Positions 34,217 to 42,304 of a DNA stretch of 64,000 nucleotides are shown here, piece after piece. A program made the position numbers and the translations under genes. The number at the start of each line of letters is the position of its first letter. Position 1 is the stretch's first letter. Below the pieces are notes generated by a model, which saw only the letters and a list, made by a program, of their open reading frames with translations, was not told where the DNA came from and made no database searches. The DNA comes from an uncultured Bacteroidia bacterium (GTDB taxonomy: Bacteria > Bacteroidota > Bacteroidia > Bacteroidales > F082). Where the stretch lies: the NCBI GenBank assembly GCA_902799345.1, contig CADBZW010000005.1:169916-233915 (forward strand), read 5' to 3'.

Positions 34217-34713
34217 ATCAACGCAATTAAATCTTTGACAATAAAGTAGATACACACACAAGCATAGACCAGCTTAATGCCCGTGCCAAACAAAAAGCCC
34301 ACAAAGGAGCCGAGGGCCGACTTCCATGCCAGATGGTCCTCGGTGCCGGCTGACTTTTCGCCGATGTAGGCGCCGATGAAGGGTCCCAACAGCACCGCGA
34401 TAAAGCCTATGGGAAACACGAACGTGACAAGCAATCCCAAAATCAGGCCTATCGTGCTGCCTCTCACGCCCGCCTTGGTGCCGCCGAGTTTCTTCGTGCC
34501 CCACACAGGGACGATGTAATCCACAGTGAACACCACGGCACCTATTATGCCCATGATGACCAGGAAACGCGTGGAATAGTCGATGCCGTCGACAAACGAC
34601 AAAGCCAGCAAAGCCAAGAAGCTGAATGGCGTTCCCGCTATGCCTGGCACAACGGCGCCCACCAGCCCGACAAGAGCGAGAAGGATAGCTAAAACAATCA
34701 GAACGTACATCAT
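34213..34713 (-). CDS. DUF456 membrane protein
   Basis: The 166-residue protein is made of glycine-rich hydrophobic helices with the DUF456 block GTKKLGGTKAGVRGSTIGLI. It is an inner-membrane protein of unknown role. It starts the operon that includes both transketolase halves, to which it is coupled by an overlap of four bases. Confidence 0.75.
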   Translation of the reverse strand: MMYVLIVLAILLALVGLVGAVVPGIAGTPFSFLALLALSFVDGIDYSTRFLVIMGIIGAVVFTVDYIVPVWGTKKLGGTKAGVRGSTIGLILGLLVTFVFPIGFIAVLLGPFIGAYIGEKSAGTEDHLAWKSALGSFVGFLFGTGIKLVYACVCIYFIVKDLIALI

Positions 34714-34782
34714 GTTCGTATGGAACTTTCGGTTTTGACTGCGAAAATAGAAAAAATGTTTTGTTTTTACGGAAATCAGCCC

Positions 34783-34790
34783 TAACTTTG
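34783..34790 (+). promoter_or_regulatory. -7 box TAACTTTG for the outer-membrane pair
   Basis: The box lies 20 bases before the ATG at 34810, divergent from the DUF456 operon. Confidence 0.55.
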
Positions 34791-34809
34791 CAACTTTAAA
34801 ATTCTTTCC

Positions 34810-35634
34810 ATGAAGAAATTTCTACTTCTCATTACACTAATCCTTTCGACATCAACGATTTTCGCCTACGACTTCCTCCATCCCATGGGAGGACGTGCCG
34901 CTGCCATGGGTGGCTCGTCGGTGGCCTCACAAGGGCTGTGGGCCCTGCAAAACAACCCAGCCGGCATGGCGGAGTTAGAGAAAATCAGCCTTGGACTGTA
35001 CTACGAAAACCGCTGGCTCTTGCCCGAGACGGCCTACAAATGCGGTGCCTTTGCCCTGCCCACCAAGCTCGGCACCTTAGGAGTGAGTTTCAACCAATTC
35101 GGCTCGTCGAAATACAACGAAAACAAGTTCGGCCTCGCCTACGCCAAGGGCTTCGGACGTTACCTGCAAATCGGCCTGCAGCTCGACTATCTCCTCTTGA
35201 AAGTCGGCAACGACTACGGCACCTTCCATGCCTTCACCTTTGAGTTGGGCTTGCAGTCGCACGTCACCGACAAGCTGACTCTGGGTGCCTACATCTTCAA
35301 CCCCATCAGCTTCAGCTTCAAGCAGACCCTCAACCACGAAAAGCTGCCCATCGTGTTTCGTTTCGGCTTGGCCTACAAGTTCACGAAGGACTTCAACGGG
35401 CAATGCGAGATAGAGAAAAACACCGAACGCAGTGGCGTCAGCCTGCGTGGCGGCTTGGAATACGAGGCTTTCAAGAACTTCTACATCCGCGCCGGCGTGC
35501 AGACCAACCCGGGCATCCTGTCGTTCGGTGTCGGCTATGGCATCCGCTTTGCCCAAATCAACGTGGCGGCACAGCTGCACAACGAATTGGGTGCTTCCCT
35601 TCAAGTCGGAATGATTTTCAGCATCGGAAAGTGA
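34810..35634 (+). CDS. PorV/PorQ-like outer-membrane beta-barrel protein
   Basis: The protein has 274 residues with a signal peptide (MKKFLLLITLILSTSTIFAY). The start of the mature part, LHPMGGRAAAMGGSSVASQGLWALQNNPAGMA, is the typical beginning of the PorV/UPF0164-like barrels of Bacteroidetes, followed by alternating aromatic beta-strands to the end. Some relatives serve type IX secretion. It is one base from the next gene, so the two are cotranscribed. Confidence 0.75.
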   Translation: MKKFLLLITLILSTSTIFAYDFLHPMGGRAAAMGGSSVASQGLWALQNNPAGMAELEKISLGLYYENRWLLPETAYKCGAFALPTKLGTLGVSFNQFGSSKYNENKFGLAYAKGFGRYLQIGLQLDYLLLKVGNDYGTFHAFTFELGLQSHVTDKLTLGAYIFNPISFSFKQTLNHEKLPIVFRFGLAYKFTKDFNGQCEIEKNTERSGVSLRGGLEYEAFKNFYIRAGVQTNPGILSFGVGYGIRFAQINVAAQLHNELGASLQVGMIFSIGK

Positions 35635-35635
35635 C

Positions 35636-37804
35636 ATGAAACGACTGGTCATCATCATATTATTCCTGTTGTTTGCTGTCGCTGCCAAGGCACAAATCGC
35701 CATCGACACCCTCAGCGCCGAGGCCTTGAACGAGCTGCTCATCGAGCAGGTGGAGCGTATGGCGGAGGACAGCGACGACGACATCGACTACGAAGAGCTG
35801 CTGGACTATTACATTTTCCTCAGCGACAACCCTATCAACCTCAACAGCGATGACATGGTGCGGCTGGTGGAACTGCATCTTATCTCCGCTTTTCAATTCG
35901 AGGAAGTGAAGAAATACCGTCGTTACTACGGCGATTTCATGTTCTTGGACGAGTTGGAGATGGTGGAAGGCTTTGATGCTCAAACCATTGACATCATTCG
36001 GCCCTTGGTTTACGCGGGGCAAGACAAGAGCAAAGACAAGATCACTTTCAGAAAGCTGGCACGATATGGCAAGCATCAACTTTTGGGCCGTTACGAGCAA
36101 ATCCTTGAAAAACAGCAAGGCTACCTACCCATCGACGACTCCGCCTTATTGGCCAAGCCCAACTCGCGTTATCTCGGCTGTCCGCAGAAGCTGCAGTTCC
36201 GGTACAATTATAACTACAGGAACCAAATCAGAGCGGGCTTCGTCGTGGAGAAAGACGCCGGCGAGATGTTCTTCACCGACAAGGTGAGCGACACCATCAA
36301 ATCCTTGCTGGGCAAGCAATATCGTCGCGGCTTCGACTTTATCGGTTTCCACCTCTATGCCAAGGACTTAGGCATCGTGAAGGCGGCCGTGTTGGGTGAC
36401 TACCAGCTATCGTTCGGTCAAGGTCTGACGTTGTGGTCGGGCATGACCTTCGGCAAGGCCGGAGCTGGCAGCAGCGTGATGAAACAAGCGCGCGGCATCG
36501 CTCCCAAGGCCTCGGCCAGCGAGTATGGCTTCATGCGTGGCGCAGCGGTGACGCTCGGCAAAGGCCCGTTCAGCGGCACGGTGTTCTACTCCCATCGTTG
36601 GGTCGACGCCAACGTCAGCGTAGCTGACAGCCTGGACAACGAGGCCGAATTCGTCAGCAGCCTGCAAGAGACGGGTTACCACCGCACCATCGGCGAGCTG
36701 CTTGACCGTCATGCCATTCGGCAACAAGTCGTGGGCGGACATCTGACCTATGCCATCGCGCATTTCGAGGTGGGCTACACGGCCTACCACACCTGGCTCA
36801 ACGTGCCGCTTGAACTCAGGCCCAGCCATTACAACCAGTTTTATTTCCAAGGCAAGAGCCTCACCAACCAAGGCATCGACGTCAAGTACGTGAAAGGCAA
36901 ATACGCCGTCTTTGGCGAGATGGCGATGAGCTTGAACTTCGACAGCACCAACCTCATACAGACACAACGTCCTTGGGCCTTGGCGGGGTTGGTCGGCCTG
37001 ACCGTCAAGCCGGCGGGCTACCTGAACTTCACCGTCATGTACCGCGACTACGGCAGGGCCTACCAGAACCTGCTGAGCAACGCCTTCGGCGAAGGCAGCC
37101 GCAACCAAGGGCAACGCGGCGTCTACCTCGGCGTGGAGGTGGCGCCCGCGCCTTATTGGACCATCCTCGCATACGCCGACCAGTTCCAGTTCACTTGGCT
37201 GACCTCACAAGTGAACGCCCCGAGCCGTGGCCACGACTACTACCTACGCGTCAGCCACAGCTTCAACCGTCGCACCAGCGCCTACCTGCAGTTCCGCTCG
37301 AAGACCAAGATGAAAAACTCCACCGACGGCGAGGTGTTCAGCCACTACCCCATCTTCTACACCAAGAACACCGTTCGTTTCAATATCACCTATGAGTTGG
37401 GCTGGGACATCCATTGTGCCAACAAGGCTGAATACGCCCACTACCGCAACGAAGACGGCAGCAACGAGCATGGATATTTCCTCTGCCAGGACATCGCCTA
37501 CAAGCCCGAGAACCTGCCCTTCAGCCTCACCTTCCGCTATGCCCTCTTCGATGCCAAGGACTACAACGCCCGCGTCTACGCCTACGAAAACGACGTGCTG
37601 TATTCCTTCAGCATACCCGCCATGTACGGCAAGGGCATGAGGTTCTATCTGTTAGGAAAGGTGAAGCTGTTCAATTCGTTGACGCTCTACGCCCGCATCG
37701 GTCGCACCATCTACAGCGACCGCAACACGGTAGGCACAGGCCTATCGCAGATTGAAGGGAATCATAAGACGGATTTGAAGGTGGAGGCGATTTTGAAATT
37801 GTAG
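35636..37804 (+). CDS. Helix-hairpin-helix outer-membrane protein
   Basis: The protein has 722 residues. A signal peptide is followed by acidic residues and a helix-hairpin-helix pair at about 55-125 (NPINLNSDDMVRLVELHLIS; FMFLDELEMVEGFDAQTI), as in ComEA-like proteins. The remainder (about 150-722) is a beta-barrel-like array of aromatic-rich strands. Bacteroidetes proteins of this layout are of unknown function; DNA binding at the surface is possible. Its TAG stop is formed by the first bases of a REP hairpin. Confidence 0.7.
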   Translation: MKRLVIIILFLLFAVAAKAQIAIDTLSAEALNELLIEQVERMAEDSDDDIDYEELLDYYIFLSDNPINLNSDDMVRLVELHLISAFQFEEVKKYRRYYGDFMFLDELEMVEGFDAQTIDIIRPLVYAGQDKSKDKITFRKLARYGKHQLLGRYEQILEKQQGYLPIDDSALLAKPNSRYLGCPQKLQFRYNYNYRNQIRAGFVVEKDAGEMFFTDKVSDTIKSLLGKQYRRGFDFIGFHLYAKDLGIVKAAVLGDYQLSFGQGLTLWSGMTFGKAGAGSSVMKQARGIAPKASASEYGFMRGAAVTLGKGPFSGTVFYSHRWVDANVSVADSLDNEAEFVSSLQETGYHRTIGELLDRHAIRQQVVGGHLTYAIAHFEVGYTAYHTWLNVPLELRPSHYNQFYFQGKSLTNQGIDVKYVKGKYAVFGEMAMSLNFDSTNLIQTQRPWALAGLVGLTVKPAGYLNFTVMYRDYGRAYQNLLSNAFGEGSRNQGQRGVYLGVEVAPAPYWTILAYADQFQFTWLTSQVNAPSRGHDYYLRVSHSFNRRTSAYLQFRSKTKMKNSTDGEVFSHYPIFYTKNTVRFNITYELGWDIHCANKAEYAHYRNEDGSNEHGYFLCQDIAYKPENLPFSLTFRYALFDAKDYNARVYAYENDVLYSFSIPAMYGKGMRFYLLGKVKLFNSLTLYARIGRTIYSDRNTVGTGLSQIEGNHKTDLKVEAILKL

Positions 37805-37918
37805 AGACGCAAAATTTTGCGTCTAAAAAATACACCATCGATTCATCAGAGACGCAAAATTTTGCGTCTCACAATCATCCAAATAATCAAATCAGAGACG
37901 CAAAATTTTGCGTCTCTA
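37801..37918. repeat. Cluster of three REP hairpins
   Basis: Three copies of AGAGACGCAAAATTTTGCGT followed by CTCT or a variant begin near 37803, 37848 and 37894. Each is a palindrome with arms AGACGCAAAA/TTTTGCGTCT. They sit immediately upstream of the REP-associated transposase gene, the arrangement expected for its own substrates. Confidence 0.8.
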
Positions 37919-37936
37919 CAAACCGAAACGACAATC

Positions 37937-38524
37937 ATGGCCGATTTATACAAAAACAAATACCGCATACCAACCGCCCGCGCCACTTGGCACGATTACA
38001 AAGGCGGTTCGTATTTTGTCACGATTTGCACTAAAAATCGGGAATTCTTTTTCGGTGACATAAAAAATGGTGAAATGAATTATTCCTCTCTCGGTCAATC
38101 TGCCATTGATTGTTTGCAACAAATCCCTACACATTTCCCACATGTGGAAATCCCAATTTTCGTCGTGATGCCCAACCATATTCACGCCATCGTCATCATC
38201 AACGCCCTTGCCCCCTCTGTAGAGACGCAAAATCTTGCGTCTCTACAACAGGCCAAACAAAAATTCGGACCACAATCGAAAAACCTGGCATCGGTGGTTC
38301 GTGGTTTCAAGATTGGTGTCACCAAATTTGCGAACGAAAACGACCTTCCTTTTGCATGGCAACCTCGTTTTCACGACCACATCATCCGCAACCATCACGA
38401 AATGAGCCTTATCGCCGATTACATCCAAAATAATGTAATCAGATGGAAGGACGATTGTTTCTATGGCAGCAAGAGCATCCCTACCATAAATGAATCTGAA
38501 GATTCATACCAACAATTTTTCTGA
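37937..38524 (+). CDS. REP-associated tyrosine transposase (TnpA-REP, Y1 family)
   Basis: The protein has 195 residues. The Y1/HUH signature MPNHIHAIVII is near residue 79 and the catalytic tyrosine is likely in LIADYIQNN near residue 165. Such enzymes cut and rejoin single-stranded REP DNA. Start is at 37937 (MADLYKNKYRIPT); the upstream extension is REP sequence. A REP copy at 38219-38246 lies inside the gene in frame and encodes SVETQNLASLQQ, an insertion next to the HUH motif that probably leaves the enzyme intact. Confidence 0.85.
   Translation: MADLYKNKYRIPTARATWHDYKGGSYFVTICTKNREFFFGDIKNGEMNYSSLGQSAIDCLQQIPTHFPHVEIPIFVVMPNHIHAIVIINALAPSVETQNLASLQQAKQKFGPQSKNLASVVRGFKIGVTKFANENDLPFAWQPRFHDHIIRNHHEMSLIADYIQNNVIRWKDDCFYGSKSIPTINESEDSYQQFF
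38219..38246. repeat. REP hairpin inside the transposase gene
   Basis: GTAGAGACGCAAAA-TCTTGCGTCTCTAC with one mismatch in the inner arm. It matches the hairpins just upstream and keeps the reading frame. Confidence 0.75.
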
Positions 38525-38570
38525 CACGCATTTTTTTTCATCTTTCCCCTTGCAAAAGCAAAAAATTGCC

Positions 38571-38578
38571 TATCTTTG
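38571..38578 (+). promoter_or_regulatory. -7 box TATCTTTG upstream of the RiPP leader region
   Basis: A consensus box about 310 bases before the precursor ATG. The 38579-38886 stretch carries no convincing gene: a 48-codon frame from 38604 has no good ribosome site. It could be a long untranslated leader, so this box may serve the RiPP operon. Confidence 0.45.
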
Positions 38579-38774
38579 CCCCGCCAAGCCGAGAGAAAAC
38601 GGCATGGCCAGAGAAAGCGCATTCTTCGCTTTGTTCCTCGCTGTGAATCTGGACAATTCACTTTGGTATATGAGGAATAATGAGATGAGGCGGCTTTCAC
38701 TGTTTAATGTTTGTGTATTCATATATACCTTGCATAAACAGTGGAGCTAACCATTTCCATTATTTTGATATACC

Positions 38775-38822
38775 GGGAGTCCAGACCCAACAGCCAGAAT
38801 AAGGATAAGTTTGGGAGGCTCC
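38775..38822 (+). promoter_or_regulatory. Possible leader stem-loop before the RiPP precursor
   Basis: GGGAGTCC-AGA-CCCAAC pairs with GTTTGGG-A-GGCTCC around 15 bases of loop, ending about 65 bases before the precursor ATG. It may regulate the precursor, for example by attenuation or mRNA stability. Pairing was judged by eye. Confidence 0.35.
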
Positions 38823-38886
38823 GCTCTGTTTGCCATCGAACAATGCTGCCCTTTGAGCCAAGGAAAGCAAACAAAAACTAACTAAA

Positions 38887-39285
38887 ATGGAAAACGGAGA
38901 AAACAAAAATCTTCAAGGAAGAAGAGAGTTCTTCAAGGAAGCCGCAAAAAAGGCACTGCCTATTATTGGTGCAGTAGCGCTGATGAGCAATCCTGTAATT
39001 GCTGAATCGATGGAACTAGCTTCATTGTCATGCAAAAAAGGCTGCGTAGGCTCATGTAAAGGTTCATCTGGGAACGGCACTTTTAGAGGGAAGCCACAGT
39101 CATGCAATGGCACCTGTTCAAGTACTTGTACAGCTTATTGTAAATCACAATGTACAGGAAGTTGTTTAGGTACTTGTACTGGCGGTTGCGGAAGTAATTG
39201 TTCTGATGATTGTGATGCAAGATGTCATGGTACATGCTACCAAACCTGTTCAGGAGGCTGTCAAAAGAACAATCGTCTCTACTAA
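38887..39285 (+). CDS. CXXX-repeat RiPP precursor with twin-arginine leader
   Basis: The protein has 132 residues. The leader has the twin-arginine motif GRREFFK (Arg12-Arg13) followed by a hydrophobic stretch (ALPIIGAVALMSNPVIAES). The core has 17 cysteines: 49, 53 and 57, then 14 consecutive ones at exactly four-residue spacing from Cys73 to Cys125, with small polar residues between. This is a RiPP core modified by the radical-SAM enzymes encoded next. The leader suggests export by the Tat system. The stop is two bases before the maturase start. Confidence 0.85.
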   Translation: MENGENKNLQGRREFFKEAAKKALPIIGAVALMSNPVIAESMELASLSCKKGCVGSCKGSSGNGTFRGKPQSCNGTCSSTCTAYCKSQCTGSCLGTCTGGCGSNCSDDCDARCHGTCYQTCSGGCQKNNRLY

Positions 39286-39287
39286 TT

Positions 39288-40541
39288 ATGACAAAAATCA
39301 AAGAAAACCAAGACTCTTGGCAGTCCGGCATGGCGAAGAACATTACCTTCATCGTCACGAAGGACTGCCAATTGGCCTGCAAATACTGCTACCTTGTAGG
39401 TAAGAACGTGAAAGAACGGATGCCCTGGGAGGTGGCCAAGACCTTCGTCGACTATGTGCTCGACCATGAGACCGACCCCGATTTCGCTTACGAGTCGGTG
39501 GTGTGGGACTTCATTGGCGGCGAGCCGTTTCTCGAAATCGAGCTTATCGACAAGATTTGTGACTACATAAAAACTGAGCTTTTCCGCCGCAACCACCACT
39601 GGTTCAACAGCTACCGTTTCTCCTTCTCCACCAATGGCATCAACTACCACGAGAAGGCCGTTCAGGATTTCATCAAGAAGAACCGCGACCACCTTTCCAT
39701 CGGCATCACCATCGACGGGACGGAGAAGAAGCATGATATGAACCGCGTGTGGAAACAGCCTGTGGCTGATGACAACGGCCTGACAAAACCATCGGAACGC
39801 GGTAGCTATAAGGATGTGGTGAAGAACATACCACTATGGTTGGAGCAGTTCCCGGGCGGGGGTACCAAGGTCACCATCTCATCTGCGGACATCCCTTATA
39901 TCACTGAGAGTGTGTTGCATCTCTACAGCCTCGGCATCCACGAGGTGAACATCAACGTGGTGTTCGAGGACGTGTGGCAAGAAGGCGACGACCTGAAGTT
40001 TGAGGAACAGCTGATGCAACTGGCTGATGCCATCATCGATGGTGGCTATTATCAGGACTATGCCTGCTCGTTCTTCTCGGAGCACATCGGCAAGCCTATG
40101 GACCCCGAGCGCGACAACCAGAACTGGTGCGGCGCGGGCAAGATGCTCAGCGTCGACGCTGCCGGCAACCTCTACCCTTGCACCCGCTTTGCGCAATACT
40201 CGCTCCGCGACAAGGAAGCATGGATTATCGGCAACATTAAGGACGGCATCGACAAGAACAGACTCCGCCCCTTCCTCACCCTCGACCGCACGACGCAAAG
40301 CCCGCAGAAGTGCATCGAATGTGAGGTGGCCAGCGGCTGCGCCTGGTGCCAAGGCGAGAACTTCGACGCGGCACAGACCCACACCGTGTTTGAACGCGCC
40401 ACGGCCATCTGCCTCATGCACAAGGCCCGCGTGCGCGCCAACAACTACTACTGGAACAAGCTCTACCGCAAGCTCGAACTCGAAGACCTGCGCGAGCAGT
40501 ACGAAGCCAACAAACGCAAAGTGAAACCCGAAATCTGCTGA
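39288..40541 (+). CDS. Radical SAM peptide maturase, CXXX-repeat target family
   Basis: The protein has 417 residues. The radical-SAM cluster motif CQLACKYC (Cys27, 31, 34) is followed by a TIM-barrel with GGEPFLEIELID and a SPASM-like C-terminal region (CGAGKMLSVDAAGNLYPCTRF; CIECEVASGCAWCQG), which binds extra iron-sulfur clusters. It likely forms thioether or other cross-links on the cysteines of the precursor just upstream. Start 39288, two bases after the precursor stop; the earlier ATGs lie inside the precursor gene. Confidence 0.88.
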   Translation: MTKIKENQDSWQSGMAKNITFIVTKDCQLACKYCYLVGKNVKERMPWEVAKTFVDYVLDHETDPDFAYESVVWDFIGGEPFLEIELIDKICDYIKTELFRRNHHWFNSYRFSFSTNGINYHEKAVQDFIKKNRDHLSIGITIDGTEKKHDMNRVWKQPVADDNGLTKPSERGSYKDVVKNIPLWLEQFPGGGTKVTISSADIPYITESVLHLYSLGIHEVNINVVFEDVWQEGDDLKFEEQLMQLADAIIDGGYYQDYACSFFSEHIGKPMDPERDNQNWCGAGKMLSVDAAGNLYPCTRFAQYSLRDKEAWIIGNIKDGIDKNRLRPFLTLDRTTQSPQKCIECEVASGCAWCQGENFDAAQTHTVFERATAICLMHKARVRANNYYWNKLYRKLELEDLREQYEANKRKVKPEIC

Positions 40542-40544
40542 ACC

Positions 40545-41552
40545 ATGCTGCAATACCTTGTCATATTATTGGACGACACCAGCGCGGCCTATTGCCACGC
40601 CGACAACCCACTGAAAGAGCGCAACTTAATGCCCATCGAGACCCTGAAGAAAGGCATCCTCTTCGGCATGAAGCAAAACCTGATGATTCAGTATGTCTTT
40701 CCAGACTACGGGACGCGGGACTATGAACTCCCGAAAGAATATGCTGAAGTTATAGAGAGCATCGACAATGTGAAGATTTATCCAGCTGGATGCAAGCCTG
40801 TTACGGGCATCGAGGATGGCAACGAAACGGATGTGGAAGTGACCAACGAAGTCCCTGAAAAAGTGGAAGCCAAGAACTTGCTGCTTCGTCTTCCGTTCAG
40901 CAAAATGCTGAAACAGAAGGACGAAATCGCGAAACTCTTTGCCTCGGGCGTGAGAATCAACCTCTGCATCACCGACGTGGAGCAATTCACTGACGGACAA
41001 ATTGAGGCCTACAAACAATTGCTTGAAGAATGGAATGGCGTTTTGCTTGGCCTCTATAAGCAAGGCCTTTCGCCACAATTCAATCTCCTGACGGACAGGA
41101 TGATGCTGAAGGAAATGCACAACTGCGAGGCGGGTGTGAGCAACATCACGCTTGCCCCGAACGGGAAGTTCTACCTCTGCCCAGCGTTCTACTACGACGA
41201 GCGGATGAAGGTGTTCAACCAACTGAACCACCACCAGCCATCGTCTGACAATTCGGTCGGCGACCTGGAACGCGGCTTGGACATCCCCAACCCGCAACTC
41301 CTGCGCCTCGACCACGCGCCTTTGTGCCGCAACTGCGACGCTTACCAATGCCGCCGTTGCCTCTGGCTCAACCGCAAGCTGACTTGGGACATCAACACAC
41401 CCTCGCACCAGCAGTGCGTGATGGCGCACATCGAGCGCAACGCAAGCCGCAGCCTGCTGAACGACAACCGCAAGGTCGGCGAGTTCATGCCCGAAATCGA
41501 CATCAAGGAAATCAACTATGTGGACCCGTTTGAGGTCAGGAAGGAGTTTTAA
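40545..41552 (+). CDS. CXXX-repeat peptide maturase (SPASM-like, no radical-SAM triad)
   Basis: The protein has 335 residues. It lacks the CxxxCxxC motif but keeps a SPASM-type C-terminal half: CEAGVSNITLAPNGKFYLCP, then CRNCDAYQCRRCLWLNRKLTWDINTPSHQQC. It therefore resembles the companion protein that goes with the radical-SAM enzyme in CXXX-repeat systems, possibly handling the substrate or holding an auxiliary cluster. It starts three bases after the maturase gene. Confidence 0.75.
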   Translation: MLQYLVILLDDTSAAYCHADNPLKERNLMPIETLKKGILFGMKQNLMIQYVFPDYGTRDYELPKEYAEVIESIDNVKIYPAGCKPVTGIEDGNETDVEVTNEVPEKVEAKNLLLRLPFSKMLKQKDEIAKLFASGVRINLCITDVEQFTDGQIEAYKQLLEEWNGVLLGLYKQGLSPQFNLLTDRMMLKEMHNCEAGVSNITLAPNGKFYLCPAFYYDERMKVFNQLNHHQPSSDNSVGDLERGLDIPNPQLLRLDHAPLCRNCDAYQCRRCLWLNRKLTWDINTPSHQQCVMAHIERNASRSLLNDNRKVGEFMPEIDIKEINYVDPFEVRKEF

Positions 41553-41555
41553 TTC

Positions 41556-41711
41556 ATGGAATTGCTTCGCAAGAAATCTTTCAAAATCAAAATGAAAATC
41601 ACTCAAAAATACAAGAATATGATTTTGAACGATTTTGACAAACGATTTTTGATTGATTTCTTGCCGCAAGGCAATCAGAGAAAAAAATACAAACCAAGCA
41701 AAGAAATATGA
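41556..41711 (+). CDS. Small basic ORF inside the RiPP operon
   Basis: The frame gives 51 residues (starting MELLRKKSFKIKMKIT, ending KYKPSKEI), strongly basic. Its TGA overlaps the ATG of the next gene (ATGA at 41708-41711), the usual sign of translational coupling. It starts four bases after the previous stop. It is too short for the gene-length cutoff most pipelines use. I do not recognise it; it may be a real small partner of the system. Confidence 0.4.
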   Translation: MELLRKKSFKIKMKITQKYKNMILNDFDKRFLIDFLPQGNQRKKYKPSKEI

Positions 41712-41980
41712 AGAAAAAAGTAGGTCAGGTAACCCCTGAAGAAAAGAACGAAATCCAGCAACTCTTCGAAAGAAGAAACGGTCTGAACGAATTAGCGAAA
41801 ATCCTCAGCGCCGACAACACCGAACTCTACGAGAAACTCGTCAAGGACATGGGCGATACCGGCACCAAGTTCCAAGGCTGGTGGGATCGCATGTCGCAGA
41901 AATACCGATGGGAATCGGCTGAAAACGGCAACTGGGAAATCAATTTTGAGACCAACGAAATCTATTTGGTTACTCCATAA
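41708..41980 (+). CDS. CXXX-repeat peptide modification system protein
   Basis: The protein has 90 residues. The N-terminal half is helical (TPEEKNEIQQLFERRNGLNELAK) and the C-terminal half holds FQGWWDRMSQKYRW and ENGNWEINFETNEIYL. Proteins of this small size accompany CXXX-repeat maturases and may bind the leader. It ends the RiPP gene set before tatA. Confidence 0.7.
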   Translation: MKKKVGQVTPEEKNEIQQLFERRNGLNELAKILSADNTELYEKLVKDMGDTGTKFQGWWDRMSQKYRWESAENGNWEINFETNEIYLVTP

Positions 41981-41984
41981 CGAC

Positions 41985-42058
41985 ACGAGACTGCGAGACA
42001 CGAGACGCGAGACGTTGGCAATGTCCCCCCGTCCCGAAGTCCCGTGTCCCGCGTCAAA
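41985..42058. repeat. Low-complexity inverted repeat (GAGACACGAGAC / GTCCCGTGTC)
   Basis: A purine-rich GAGACACGAGACGCGAGAC tract and a pyrimidine-rich CCCGAAGTCCCGTGTCCC tract can pair imperfectly. A similar tract lies at 33340-33400. It separates the RiPP genes from tatA, possibly as a partial terminator. Confidence 0.4.
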
Positions 42059-42088
42059 AAAAACAATAAATCTAAACCATAACTCACT

Positions 42089-42304
42089 ATGACACTATTA
42101 TTCATTGGCACAACGGAGCTGCTGCTCATCGGCGGCATTGCGCTGCTCATCTTTGGCGGCAAGAAAGTGCCGGAGATGATGCGCGGCTTGGGCAAAGGCG
42201 TAAAGAGTTTCAAGGAAGGGATGAACGAGCCTTTGGAGGGAAAAACCGAAGAAGCAAAGGATGAAACAGCCGAGCCAAAACCAGAAGACGGAGCCGGACA
42301 ATAA
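42089..42304 (+). CDS. tatA: Twin-arginine translocase subunit TatA
   Basis: The protein has 71 residues: one N-terminal membrane helix (LLFIGTTELLLIGGIALLIFGG), the hinge GGKKVPEMMRGLGKG and an amphipathic helix, then an acidic tail. It builds the pore of the Tat system. It lies 108 bases after the RiPP genes and overlaps tatC by 44 bases. No tatB is seen; TatA of this type often does both jobs. Context ties it to the twin-arginine leader at 38887. Confidence 0.9.
   Translation: MTLLFIGTTELLLIGGIALLIFGGKKVPEMMRGLGKGVKSFKEGMNEPLEGKTEEAKDETAEPKPEDGAGQ

Noticed and set aside
37801-37918. CRISPR array
   Set aside because: The repeats are palindromic REPs of unequal spacing with no spacers of constant length and no cas genes.
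38604-38750. 48-codon ORF before the RiPP precursor
   Set aside because: No ribosome site and no recognisable features; it is listed only as part of the leader region.
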